Program-made: the position numbers and the translations under genes
Notes under the pieces: generated by a model
What the model was told of the DNA's origin: nothing
What the model saw: only the letters and a program-made list of their open reading frames with translations
Database searches by the model: none
Source: Notolepis coatsorum
Lineage: Eukaryota; Chordata; Actinopteri; Aulopiformes; Paralepididae
NCBI GenBank assembly: GCA_963971535.1
Contig: OZ020587.1
Location: 162,388,491 to 162,452,490, forward strand
Reading direction: 5' to 3'
DNA length: 64,000 bases
Shown: positions 42,966 through 54,782 of the stretch, in pieces
Layout of the letters: every line of letters begins with the position of its first letter
Numbering within the stretch: position 1 is the stretch's first letter

Positions 42966-43374
42966 AGATTCTATGTCCATATGTCACCTTATTGGCCGAA
43001 ACTATTATCACTGCAATATAGTTATTGTATTATACGAGGCTCGACCCCATAACAAATGGCCTCATACTTGAAGAATGTAATCTAAACCAGGACGGGAGCC
43101 TAAGACATGGCTCTACCGCCCCCTAGTGCACTTTCAACCACATACCATCCACACTGAACACAACCTTCACACACCACACATATCTCACTCACAACCTAGT
43201 GCGCGTGCGCAAGTCTCTGTTACGGCCTACCAACTAGCCTTAACCATAATTATATTGCCAAACAACATCAAAAGTACACAACCATACTGCAATTCACACT
43301 ACGCATTAACATTAATGTTATATCAGTCACACAACAATATCACTCATTCTCAACATTCAGCATTTGAACAGTCC

Positions 43375-43527
43375 CAGCAGCATGTAGCACGTAGCTAGGT
43401 AGCCTTAGCCATCGCGAGCCACGCCGAGCAGCATGCAGCACGTAGCTAGGTAGCCTTAGCCACCGCGAGCCACGCCGAGCAGCATGTAGCACGTAGCTAG
43501 GTAGCCTTAGCCACCGCGAGCCACGCC
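43375..43527. repeat. 51-bp tandem repeat (3 units), copy 2
   Basis: Same three units as at 38365-38517. Confidence 0.92.
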
Positions 43528-44518
43528 GCAGCGGCCGTCATCCAGTAACAATAGCCCCAGTAGCCCATATTAGCTCCCATTACCGCCTGTTAGCTTGCAG
43601 CATAGCTTAGCATCATAGCTTAGCCTAGCCTAACAACGGTACGAGCGTAAACGGCAATCTTATTCCGTTCACCGAGCACCTATAGTAGACCACGGCAGCG
43701 TTACAACGACGTCACCCATTAACTGGACTTTAATTCAACGCAATTATGGCTAGAAAAGCTTTATACCCCCAGAGAAAATCGCCTAATATTCAGCTAATCT
43801 GGGTGATATTCTCAAAAGCTGTACGCGTTCAGCCTTGAAAGGGCCCCCTCTATGCTCATTTCACCTACTACGTTATTATCCCGCGACCCGTGACGAACAC
43901 CACCATATCGACGCCTTCGTTACACATCCATCTGATTCCGCGACCTGTACGGTTGTGAACCGGAGCCTGAAAATACCATTTGCGTTCGTTGCCGACGTTC
44001 TATACCGTCCTCTCCCTGCCGTTTGAGATACGGTAGTAAGCGGAGGTCTGGCGTTTACCCAGCAATCGCACACATCCATAATTCACCCACCGTATAGATC
44101 ACGATAAAAATATCCAACGTACCATACACCCCTGAAAAAAACACGGCCTGTGTGCAATTCAGTGTGCATTCTACCGAGCTTCCCAAACGCAAGACGAAAT
44201 TTGGCCATGATCAAAAGCCATTCGCAAACGCAGCCCAGTTTCATAAATTTTCGAGTGCCGTCCTAGACAACCCCGTTTTTAAATTGAAACATGCCGATAT
44301 GATCTGTGAACCGTCACGCACCCTGCTACCCCATCATTTCCCTCCCCGACGGTTCCTCCGTTCCGGCGAGAGTGTCATGAGGTCATTGCAGAGCTCTCCC
44401 ACCACCCCTGGTTCGAACTGAAGGCCCCACTTTTTCACTCATCACGGCCTGTATCCACTCACCTCTTACGCAGATCTTCAGGATTCCGATTAGCCGAGAG
44501 AAAGAAAAAAAATTCCTG

Positions 44519-44538
44519 AGCGCTTCAGCGCGGCACCA
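44519..44538 (-). promoter_or_regulatory. Primer binding site of IFITM-bearing LTR element
   Basis: On the minus strand TGGTGCCGCGCTGAAGCGCT starts 3 nt after the LTR edge at 44542. The first eight bases, TGGTGCCG, match the 3' ends of tRNA-His and tRNA-Phe; the rest does not, so the primer is uncertain. Confidence 0.65.
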
Positions 44539-44541
44539 ATT

Positions 44542-46417
44542 TATAGTAAAAGGGGTAAATGGTTCTACCTTTAAGAACCAGCGTTATCTAGTACCCTGCG
44601 TTGTGATTTGTCCGTCTGTTAAACCCCTAATACTTAAAAAGACCTTCACGGTCTTGTATGAACGGCGGCGAGAATAGGAAGCTTCAAATGATGAGGCAGA
44701 GAAGGTTCTAGTACCATTCAGATCTGTTCTTTATTTCAATTCCAACAGTGAACAAAGATGATTTGGTTCAATTAAAAAAATAGATTGTGCAATGATATAA
44801 GTGTACTCAAGTACTATGCCACCGATCACTTATATCAGACTAATCAAAAAGTAGATTAAAGAATGGTCAATGTAGGCCCGATGGTGGTCGAGTCTTCTTC
44901 CTGGAAACAAAGAGATCCTGTTCTCGTTCAAGCCTGCTTCCAACGGCCTCCTCTGGTTCTCGTTTCCTTGTGCATGAGTGGTTTTCCAAAAAGTGTGTTC
45001 CTGCTTGCTGTCCTCCTGTGGGTAGAATCTTTCCAGAAGCTTCCTCTCTGTGTATGTTGCATTCTATTTTAAACCTTAACTCCCGCCCCTGTGAGAACGA
45101 CGACCCGATTCATCAGGGGGCGGAGCTCTCCTTCCTGATTGGCTAAAGCTTCACGTCAGCCATTTTGAACCAGGTCTGACGTCAGATATTACTTTATTTG
45201 GCTAGATGTAAATCTTACAAGGCAGGCTGTTCCTTGTTTAGAGCTACAAGTTGTAGTTCTCTAGTTTAGCTTTTAAATGTATCTGGCATTATATTTATCA
45301 ATTTATCAATCAAAGATTAATGCTTATTTTGATTATACATCTAATTTAGTCTTTCCACCAAATTTCTTAGTGTCCTAAACATAGATTTATACCTATTGTT
45401 GGTTTTAAGACAAGCTGTTTTACTTTCTGTATTCTAGGTTAATATCTTTGAAGTTAGTTTGATGCTTCTAAATCAATTACACTTGTTTACCAACTTCTAA
45501 ACCTATTTTAAACCATATACCTTGCTTAACTCAACTTTAACTATAGTTAATAATGTCCTGTTTAGTCTTGATTTGATCAGTTCAATATTGTAAACAGATG
45601 GATTCTATGTTTCATCCTTGAGTAATATTAGTTTTCTGGTTGTTGTTTTCCAACTTTGACCAAATGGTTGTTCCTCTGTTACAGGCAAACAGGAGGAACT
45701 TTAAGAATAGATTCTGTCCCCACTATGACACCAGATGGCTCTTTGAAGTAAATAGCAACTGGGTGTTTCTAAACCTCCTAGTCTGGAGGCTGTTTTTAGA
45801 GCATTTTTCAGTTTTATAGTTGGCCTTATCAGTCACCAGGAATGGGTGTTTGTTGACAGGCCCATTGTGTGGGATGATAAGATCAACACAGCCACAACTG
45901 TTCTCATAGAGGTGACATTTATTGGTTTGAATAGAAGCTTGGAAACTTTCCGCATCCCCACCCCCAACTACGGCCTTTCTTTACAAATCAGTTGGCTGGG
46001 GCTCCAAAAGGCTATTGTTTGAATGTTTACAGGAAAGGGGGAAGTTTAGTAATCTTACGACTGTATGTATCTAAAGGGTTTCATTCCCCCCCCCCCCCGT
46101 TGTGGTCCTCCAGAGAAAACAGGCCGCACAGTATTTAGCCATTAACCTTTCAGTCTCATAGTGAGTTTTGTCCAACCCTTTTATTATCTGTGCTAACGTT
46201 AGAAGTCCATTTTTATACTTATCCCTAGTTTAGAGCACCTGTATTTTAATAATCTATGTTAGGGAGAACATACAGACTATTCTAAAATGTGTGTGCACTG
46301 GTCCTTTACCAAGTCCAACCTCTTTCCGGAGCCGTTTGACCTTTGGGACTCAAGATTCAACAAACATACCCATATTTCCATAATATTTGGACAGTTTGAG
46401 CAGGGAAGGATACTACA
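44542..46417 (-). mobile_element. 5' LTR of IFITM-bearing LTR element
   Basis: The 1876-bp partner of 22183-24062, followed by the target duplication TCTA at 46418-46421. The minus-strand end ...TTTTACTATA is nearly the inverse of its TGTAGTA start. LTR divergence of about 1-1.5% means the insertion is older than the IFITM-unit duplication, whose copies look closer to identical. Confidence 0.93.
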
Positions 46418-46439
46418 TCTACTATCAGATTCGATCTAG

Positions 46440-47375
46440 ATAATTCTTAAATTTTTTTAGGTAGGCCTATGCATATTTAAGTTTTCTCAGGGGGCTTTCT
46501 CAGGGGCCTTTCTCACTCACGTTTGGGGATCGAATCACTGCTCCCGAGAACGGAGGGGAGTGTTCTCACTCACCCCTTTTGCGATGCGAAACGGCGCTGA
46601 TTCGTTTTACCCCCCGCTGAACGGGATCAGTTGGATTAGGTGGTCTCGGAATCGAGCCGTGCGGGTGCGGGGGGCGTGACACACACAACGTCGTTACTGT
46701 CATGCTTGCTTGAATTTTGGGCAGATAACACCACACACAGCAACAACTGGAGAATACCCACAAAAACGATATTTATGGGCAATTTGAGAGTTCAGACCTC
46801 AACCAAAAACAAGTGGATGAAAACATGAAACCACATTACAAAGCACATATGCACATATGTTTGCCATGCTATTTTCTGTACATTAGTTTCTTGTTTGAAT
46901 GCATTTATTTCTATTAGACCAGTGGTGCCCAACCAGTCGGCCGTGGTCGACCAGTAGATCAATGACATGTAATATAATTGCCACGAACGATGGGATAATG
47001 TTAGCTGCTGGACAGGCTAAGCTAACTAGCGTTAGCTTAGCGTTAACGTTAACCCTGCAAAACGCTCAAAAGCGGACTCTACAACAGAGTTCCATTCGTG
47101 AGAAAAGAGGCAGAACACACAGTGAATGTATCCGTTTTGTTTATTGCACATTCTTTGCTGAAAAGAAAGTGCTACAGGCTATACTAGACTAGGCTAAGCT
47201 AACTAGCGTTAACCGTTAGCTTAGCGTTAGCCCTGGGAAACGCTCAAAAGCGAACTCTACAACACCATCCATTCGTGATAAAATGGGGTGGGTTATATTG
47301 ACAAGGCTTGACAACAGAGGTTCAAATATAACTTCATATTTATTGCTTATTTATTCATTTTATATCAGCATCCAG
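46440..47375. repeat. Unclassified tandem repeat family S, first part
   Basis: Order of blocks: gattcgtttt near 46600, gttcagacctcaacc at 46793, gtttcttgtttgaatgcatt at 46887, cagtggtgcccaacc at 46921, gatcaatgacatg, gctaagctaactagcgtt, ggggtgggttatattgacaa at 47285. The same order recurs at 51240-51935 and 53276-53645. An inner duplication (gctaagctaactagcgtt, about 47017 and 47194) is present. Possibly hAT-derived (cagtggtgcccaac), but no matching terminus was found. Confidence 0.6.
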
Positions 47376-47641
47376 CCTCCAGCGCCGAGTAGTGGCGCCG
47401 AGGAGAGTGGCAGCCTTTTCATAGCAGCTCCCACCCCCTTTACTTCTTATCCCGTTTTACTACTTTCTTACTTATTCTTTTGTGATTATACTTACTTAAT
47501 AGGTGTCTAAGTGACTGTGCGTTGCTTTAGACCAAGTTAAGGCATTTGTAACAACTTCTGTGAAGTTAGCTGAGTTAGGCAAGTTCGGTCGAGCACAGCT
47601 CTGAACAATGGACACCGGCGGGCTGGTTTACCCGCGGCAGG

Positions 47642-47681
<40 letters not shown>

Positions 47682-50600
47682 CGGCGGGCTGGTTTACCCG
47701 AGGGAGGCTCTCCTCTGCTTTCGAGACAGAGTTGCAGAGCCACCGAGGAATCTACCAGCCGAAATAAGGATTCGCAGACGGGGAAATCGAGCTGGCACGA
47801 TCGTGAAGGACAGGATAAAGGACAGCAGGAGATTCAAGCCTTACCTGCCCTGTGTCGTCATGGGGAACGTGCGATCGCTGGCCAACAAGACCGACGAGCT
47901 CTCAGCCCTGATGATCAACCAGCGTGAGTACAAGGAGGCAAGCCTACTGTGCTTCACCGAATCCTGGCTGAACGAGAACATCCCGGACAGTGCAATCGAA
48001 CAGGAGGGCTTCACGGTGGTGCGCGCCGACCGGAGTAAACAGAGCGGCAAGCGGAGAGGCGGAGGGCTTGTTGTCTTTGTTAACTCCAAATGGTGCCACC
48101 CGGGGCACATCACCATTAAGGAACGTATCTGTTCCCCCGACATTGAACTATTGGCACTGGGTCTGCGGCCATACTATTTACCGCGAGAAATAACACACGT
48201 CCTGGCTCTAACTGTTTACATCCCACCCAGCGCGGCGGCGGCGCAGGCGAGTGACGTCATACACTCCACCGTCGCGGCGCTTCAGACAAAACACCCGGAT
48301 GCATTTATTTTTATCAATGGGGACTTCAACCATGTCAGACTGAACAAGACCCTGACAAACTTCACCCAGTATGTCACCTGCAAAACCAGGGGAGACAAAA
48401 CTCTGGACCTCCTGTATGCTAACGTGAAGGAGGCTTTCAGTGCGACTTCCCTGCCCCCCCTCGGCCAGTCAGACCACAACCTTGTGAGGCTTGTATCCAC
48501 ATACACGCCTCTCATTAAGAGACAGCCTCCGACCACCATGTCTGTCCCACAGTGGTCTGACGACGTCGAGGAGGAGCTACAGGAGTGTTTTAGGTCGACA
48601 GACTGGGATATGTTTGAGAGGGCCCATGGTGATGACATTGATGGACTATCCCACTGCATCACAGACTACATCAGGTTCTGTGAGGAGAGCATCGTACCCA
48701 CAAAGAAGGTACGCTGCTTTTCAAACAATAAACCCTGGATTAGCAAGGACATTAAACACCTGCTAAACAGGAAAAAGAGGGCCTTCATGGCAGGGGACAC
48801 TGAGCAGGCCAGGGCTGTCCAAAGGGAGCTCAAAAAAGAGCTAAGGGCAGCCAAGGTCAGCTACAAGGACAGGCTGGAGGGCAGACTACAGGCCAACAAC
48901 ACCAGGGAGGTGTGGGCGGGGGTCAGGAAGATCACTGGTTTCAAACAGCAGGGCACAGCTGTGGAGAGCCCGCCAGAGCGTGCAAACGAGTTCAACTCGT
49001 TTTTCAACCGCTTTGACCAGAGTGGCCTCCCCACACCCCTCCCCCCACCCATCGACACCAGCACCAGATCACACCTACAAAGCAGCCCCCCCACCCCCCA
49101 CCCACCCACACCCATCAGCAACGGCACCCCACCCCCAACACCAGCAGACTGCCCACCACCCCCAACCCTGACGATCACAACCAGTCAGGTCAGTAGGCAG
49201 CTCTCCAGAATTAATGTAAACAAGGCCAGAGGACCGGACAACACCAATCCCAGGGTGCTCAAGGTATGTGCAGAGCAGCTGGCAGCACCGCTCCAGCATC
49301 TTTTCAACCTCTCCCTGAGGCTGGAGAGGGTGCCCCAGCTCTGGAAGACCTCCTGCATTGTCCCGGTGCCCAAGAAGGGACGTCCCAGCACCCCCAACGA
49401 CTACAGGCCAGTCGCTCTGACGTCACACGTCATGAAGACGTTTGAGAGACTGGTCCTGCAACACCTCAAGCCCCTGGTGCGTGACTCCCTCGACCCCCTG
49501 CAGTTTGCATACCAGGCAAACATCGGGGTGGAGGATGCCATCATCTACATGCTCCACAGAGCGTACACGCACCTGGAGAAGCCGCGCAGCTCAGTGAGGA
49601 TTATGTTCTTTGATTTCTCCAGCGCCTTCAACACCATCCAGCCGTCACTGCTAGCGGAGAAGCTCTCTGCGATGCAGCTGGAGCACGGCTTGGTGGCCTG
49701 GATCAAGGACTACCTCACTGAGAGGCCACAGTACGTCAGACTAAAGGACAGTCAGTCTGACGTACTGGTGAGCAACACCGGCGCCCCCCAGGGAACTGTG
49801 CTGTCACCCTTCCTCTTCACCCTCTACACCTCAGACTTCTGCCGCAACTCCAGCGGGTGCCACCTGCAGAAGTTCTCAGACGACTCCTCCATCGTAAGCT
49901 ACATCACCGACGATGATGAGGAGGAGTACAGAGCCCTGGTGGAGAGCTTCGTGGGGTGGAGCGACAGCAACCACCTCCAACTCAACACCAGTAAGACCAA
50001 GGAGCTGGTGGTGGACTTCCGGAGGGGCAAGAAGAGGCCCCCCCCGATTCCCATCTCCATCCGAGGGGTGGATGTGGAGATGGTGGACTCATACAAGTTC
50101 CTTGGGGTACACCTGAACAATAAACTGGACTGGTCGGACAACACAGAGGCCCTCTACAGGAAGGGACAGAGCAGGCTGTTCTTCCTGAGGAGACTCAGGT
50201 CCTTCAATGTGTGCAACAAACTGCTGCAGTCTTTTTACCAGTCTGTTGTGGCCAGCATCCTCTTCTATGCTGTGGCATGCTGGGGAGGCTACATCAACTC
50301 AAGGGACACCAACAAGCTCAACAAGCTGGTGAGGAAGGCTAGCTCCGTGGTGGGAGTCGAGCTAACTAGACTTGAGGTGATGGTAGAGAGGGGGATGATA
50401 AGGAAGCTGGATGCCATCATGGAGAACCCCTACCACCCCCTCTACGACGAGCTAGTCAAGATGAGAAGCTCGTTCAGCCACAGACTCATTCCCCCCCGAC
50501 ACTCAACTAACCGCCTCGGACAGTCCTTCATACCAGCGGCCATCAGGCTCCACAACAGTGGGCAGCGACTAGCAGCCTCCAGGCCCCACAACAGGGGGCA

Positions 50601-50956
50601 GCGACAGCGACTGCTACCAGACATTGACCTGGGACTTATAGGAACCCAAGGGGGACAACGTAGACTACCCTGGTACTTTGATTAATGTATACTCAGTAGA
50701 TAGTAAATTATAACACTACCTCATGCATACTGCACCTTATGTGACACTGTGAATAATGTGAATATTCCTCAGCTAGTCAGATAGTAAATTATATTGATCA
50801 ATTTGTTTACACTGCCTGTGTTGTCCTTTACTACCTGTATACTGTGTTGTTTTACTACCTGTACCCCTCCCCCCTCCCCCCCATGCTGCTATGATGCCTG
50901 AATTTCCCCAAGGGGATCAATAAAGGAATATCTTATCTTATCTTATCTTATCTTAT
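47376..50956 (+). mobile_element. Rex1-like LINE with open ORF
   Basis: It interrupts repeat S after tcagcatccag (compare 53420) and resumes at gttaacacttcctgtg. The 3' end reads ccccaaggggatcaataaag followed by (ATCTT)n at 50928-50956. The 5' leader is about 230 bp. Confidence 0.88.
47608..50685 (+). CDS. Rex1-like LINE protein: endonuclease and reverse transcriptase
   Basis: A single open frame of 1025 codons. Near the N-terminus an (AAC)n microsatellite encodes 13 Asn between two GGLVYPR repeats. The APE endonuclease covers about 90-310 (VVMGNVRSLANK, LLCFTESWLNE, VYIPPSAAA, INGDFNHV, QSDHNLV). A Pro-rich linker sits near 475-530, then RT with [47 protein letters not shown] and the catalytic KFSDDSSIVS. 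The protein makes new LINE copies by target-primed reverse transcription. No stop or frameshift is visible, so it may be active. The Pro-rich linker and poly-Asn tract are tolerated low-complexity segments. Confidence 0.93.
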
Positions 50957-51525
50957 GTTAACACTTCCTGTGTTTACATTTTCGAACGTGACATCATCAC
51001 CTACGGCAAGTGTAAACGCTCAAAAGGCAAACCGTAAACAGAACCCGGAACGAAACAAGACTGCAGTGTGTACGCAAACTAGAGGGGGGAGAGGGGGGGG
51101 GGGGGTTTGCATCAGATCTCGGAACGGGCCAGAACAGAACGAAATAGAAACGAATAGGGTGAGTGAGAAAGGGCCCTCACTAGCCATTCGGGGTCGAATC
51201 ACAGCGCGATCGCACCAAAATAGGGTGTGATCGTCCTAATGAGAACGCTCCCCCCGTCACCGGGGACGCTGATTCGCTCCAAACCTGGACCGCTGGAATA
51301 GGTGGTTTCGGGTGCGCGCCAAGTTCAGACCTCAACCAAACAAGCATGTTGAGCCTCACGGCTCAGTGGATGAAAACTTCGAGATGAAGCCACGTTACAA
51401 GCACAAGCCCAAGACTTCCCTGGCTCGCATTAGGCCTGGAATTTTTTTGCCATTGCTATGTCTACTATACATTGGTTTCTTGTTTGAATGCATTTATTTC
51501 TATAGACCAGTCAGTGGTGCCCAAC
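50957..51525. repeat. Repeat family S, continuation and second unit
   Basis: Carries ctgcagtgtgtacgcaaact at 51060 (also 53546), gttcagacctcaaccaa at 51330 and gtttcttgtttgaatgcatt at 51474. No gene. Confidence 0.6.
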
Positions 51526-51850
51526 TTTGTTGTTTTATTGTCTCAGTTTGTTGTTTTATTGATATTTGTTTTTATTGATATTTTATTTGTTCTATATGTT
51601 TGTATATTTGTTATTGTTCTATATTAGAAGATTTTGCATACATATTTGTTTGTATGTCTGATTTTGATTGGTTTAATGTTCTATAATTGTTTGTATATGT
51701 TATTGGTGTTTTATTGATATTTGTTTTGTTTTTATGTTTTATTGATTATTCTTGTTTAATTTTTATATGTTTGTATACAGACCCCAGGAAGAATAGTCGC
51801 TGCTGAGGCAGTGACTAATGGGGATCTGAAATAAAGAAATAAAGAAATAA
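51526..51850 (+). mobile_element. 5'-truncated LINE 3' end in repeat S
   Basis: It separates gcccaac from accagttgg, which are contiguous at 46928-46938. It ends with cagaccccaggaagaatag, taatggggatctgaaataaa and (AAAGAAAT)n, a LINE/CR1-type 3' end. Confidence 0.7.
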
Positions 51851-51935
51851 ACCAGTTGGCCGTGATCGACCGGTAGATCAATGACATGCAATATAATTGA
51901 CGCAAGCAATGGGCTAATGTTAGCTGCTAACTAGT

Positions 51936-52300
51936 AATACCCATTATACAACGGCATGCAAATTTCTCGATTCTGATTGGCCATTCACACGTCTTTATTG
52001 GCAACAATCCACGGTCCTGGGCTCAGGACCCGCCCACAACCGAATCACATAACCCTCCCCGGCTCACTCCGGGAGAAAACAAGATCGCGGACAACAAATG
52101 GTTATGTTGAAAGCACCATAACGACTAAATATGAAGCGATTCTGTCAAGGGGAATGTGTTAGTATTTTAAACAATGTTGGATGATGTAATTGATGGGTCT
52201 TGAGTCAATCTAGAACAAAAGAAAAATCGCGGTTTGATTGATAGATTAATTGATTGATTTAAATTTCTTCCTTCCTACTTTCTACTGACTGCAGCGTTCT
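51936..52300. other. Unassigned interval
   Basis: Interrupts repeat S between 51935 and 53276. No gene seen; the small frames are unremarkable. Confidence 0.4.
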
Positions 52301-52328
52301 CTCTCACACTGTCCGACGCTGGCGTACC

Positions 52329-52342
52329 CACAAACACACACA

Positions 52343-52397
<55 letters not shown>

Positions 52398-52433
52398 ACA
52401 CACACACGCACGCACACACACACACACACTGTG

Positions 52434-52497
<64 letters not shown>
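52329..52497. repeat. (CA)n microsatellite
   Basis: About 170 bp of CA with a few interruptions (cgcacgc, ctgtgac). ORFs of Cys/Val through it are artefacts. Confidence 0.95.
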
Positions 52498-52499
<2 letters not shown>

Positions 52500-52754
52500 C
52501 TGTCTGCAACAGCGGGGGAGTCAGACTGAGAGAGAAGCAGCGCTGTTTTAAGTGAGCATGGTCTATTGAATTGATTGATTGGTTGATTGCTAATTTTATT
52601 ACTGTACCCCTGGTTTCCAACTGGTTAAGTTTAGGCTAAAAGAAATAAATAAAAAAATAGGGCGAAGAAAACGTTTTTTTCCTATAGAGCAAAGAAAACG
52701 TTTTAATTTGTTTTACCTACTTTATATAGAAGCATCTAAGAATGAAGTTCTATG

Positions 52755-52850
52755 GAAAGTAGGTCTGCATTCCCTTAACAATTGTGTGTATTGAGCCGTA
52801 CTGTATTGTACCCATTCTGCATCTGGTAATAAAATTTTCAATCAATCATT
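52755..52850 (+). mobile_element. LINE 3' tail, short copy
   Basis: cattcccttaacaattgtgt, gtacccattctgcatctg and (CAAT)n match the tail family at 26060-26160. Confidence 0.7.
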
Positions 52851-53005
52851 CCAATAATACACAGTTGGATGTGTTAGTTGGTTGGATGCACTTCAAGCTG
52901 CTTCCACATGAGGCAACTTCTCTCAATCATTCCAATAATACACAGTTGGATGTGTTAGTTTGGTTGGATGCACTTCAAGCTGCTTCCACATGGAGGCAAC
53001 TTGTC
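52848..53005. repeat. Two-copy 79-bp tandem repeat
   Basis: ttccaataatacacagttgg to cttccacatg occurs at 52848 and 52927 with one or two differences. Confidence 0.9.
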
Positions 53006-53140
53006 TTTTTTGTAGTTGTGGGAACTACTTTTTCTGGCGGATGGTTTTTTCAATAAATCTTCGATTAATGTATGTTTATTGTATAGAAATAAGGTTGGAT
53101 GAATCTGGCAGTTGTATAAAAGCTTTACACCACGTGCAGT

Positions 53141-53250
53141 CGTGATTTGTGACCAATAAACCATGCCTAGGGGGGTCTAACGACCCTCGGCTGCGCCTCG
53201 GGCCTAACGACCACCCCTAGGCATGGTTTATTGGTCACAAACCACTCCTG
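53141..53250. repeat. Near-perfect 36-bp inverted repeat
   Basis: Arms start ttgtgaccaataaaccatgc and end in the inverse copy gcatggtttattggtcacaa. The roughly 30-bp loop is taacgaccctcggctgcgcc and following bases. Probably one end of a DNA transposon or a foldback element. Confidence 0.85.
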
Positions 53251-53275
53251 CGTGTGATGTAATGCTTAATTAGTA

Positions 53276-53645
53276 CCCAGCGTTAACCGAAAACGCTCAA
53301 AGCGGACTCCACGACACCAGTTCCATTCATGAGAAAAGGGGGTGGGTTATATTGACAAGGCTTGACAACAGAGGTTCAAATATAACTTCATATTTATTGG
53401 TTATTTGTTTCTTTATATCAGCATCCAGTTTCCACCACCGTGTGTTAAACTCTTCCTGTGTTGACGTTAGAGCGTGACATCATCGCCTATGGCAGCTTAC
53501 ATGCTCAAAATGCAAACTGTAAACAAAACCCGGAGCGCACCAAGACTGCAGTGTGTACGCAAACTAGGGGGGGGAAGTTCGCACCCAAGGACGGAGCGGA
53601 GCTGATTCGACCCCGAATGGCTAGTGAGAAAGCACCCTAAATTGT
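53276..53645. repeat. Repeat family S, third unit
   Basis: ggggtgggttatattgacaa at 53338 through ctgcagtgtgtacgcaaact at 53546. It supplies the uninterrupted version of the Rex1-like insertion site. Confidence 0.65.
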
Positions 53646-54130
53646 GGGCGTATAAGAACTGAGGAGGGCAGTAAAATACGCCATGTTGCGTTTACACTGC
53701 CGGAAATTCACAAGAAGAAGAAGAAGTAGCCGGAAACAACAAGTGAGATCTTCACTTGTCTTCTGAGATCTGAGATCTTCTGAGAGAATGAATGAAAAAG
53801 TTTATTTTTGAACATGTAATTCTCCATATTCCTCCAAACAAATCACGATCTAGCTCCGTCAAACCAAACAAACGCTTGTAGCTTTATAAATAAGTAGAAT
53901 AGATACACAAATGTTCTAGAATGTTTGATTATGAGATCATACTGTGACATCACAACATGTTTGAGTTCCATTTGAATAATATAAATAATATGTATGATAA
54001 TATAATGTAATGTAATATTATAATATAATATAATAATAAAGTATAATATATTTAGCTCTATTTGAATAATATACACATGTCTAAAAACATGACATTCTTT
54101 AAAGTCTTAATAAAATACATTTAATTTAAA
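53646..54130. other. Mixed repeat fragments
   Basis: 53697-53733 repeats the actgccggaaattcacaaga block of 18866. 53788-53890 is a minus-strand LINE tail (gaatgaatgaaaaagtttat). 53900-53995 is a reverse copy of repeat X. 53996-54130 is A/T-rich. No gene. Confidence 0.6.
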
Positions 54131-54448
54131 TAAAAATAAATGTAAAATAATAACTTTATTTATATAGCACCATTCATACAGATTGCAGCTCAAAGTGCTT
54201 TACACAAAAACGAAACAAAAGGATAAAACATGTTTTATTAATTAAATAATAAAGACATTAAAATGATAAAAATGGGAATAAAACAACTAGATAACATAGT
54301 AGAAATAAATAAGACAAACAGTAAGACAATAAAATAAGACAGAATTACAAATAAAATAATAAGACTGAAAAATGAAATAGTTAAAAATAATAAAATAGCT
54401 AAATTAGATAGTAATATGTAATAACATAAAATATAATAACAGTAAAAT
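54131..54448 (-). mobile_element. LINE 3' end (A/T-rich), interrupted by solo LTR
   Basis: aataactttatttatatagc and gcagctcaaagtgctttaca are typical fish LINE 3' end sequence. The A/T-rich body resumes at 57268-57425 after the solo LTR. Confidence 0.65.
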
Positions 54449-54642
54449 TGTTATGGTTTATAATGCGACCCCAATTGCACGACACAGACAGGTAATCAGA
54501 GTTAGCCAAAACAAGGGCATGATTTATTATACACAAAAAAGCGGCACTGAGCCTTTAAGGGGGAAAAAACACTAAAGTCCATGAACACAAAAAAATGCGG
54601 CACTGTGCCTTTAAAGGGCGAACAGGCAGGAATCCTCTAGAA

Positions 54643-54751
54643 CAGTGTTTCTCAACTGGTGGGTCGCGACCCAAAAGTGGGTCGCGGGGCCATTTTGAGT
54701 GGGTCGCGGATGTGTGTAAAAAAAAAAGTAAAAAAGTAAAAAAAGTAAAAG

Positions 54752-54782
<31 letters not shown>

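Larger units (their letters stand above)
41734..44531. repeat. IFITM unit, copy 2 (uninterrupted)
   Basis: This 2.8-kb copy follows copy 1 directly and ends beside the primer-binding site. The duplication junction has the short shared sequence gcgcagag/gcgc, so replication slippage, end joining or template switching during reverse transcription could have produced it. Confidence 0.93.

Noticed and set aside
22183-46417. A large viral fusion such as a herpesvirus-transposon (Teratorn-like) element.
   Set aside because: No herpesvirus-type or piggyBac genes were seen; the ends are LTRs with a 4-bp duplication.
52275-52620. Cys/Val-rich ORFs.
   Set aside because: They are translations of a (CA)n microsatellite.
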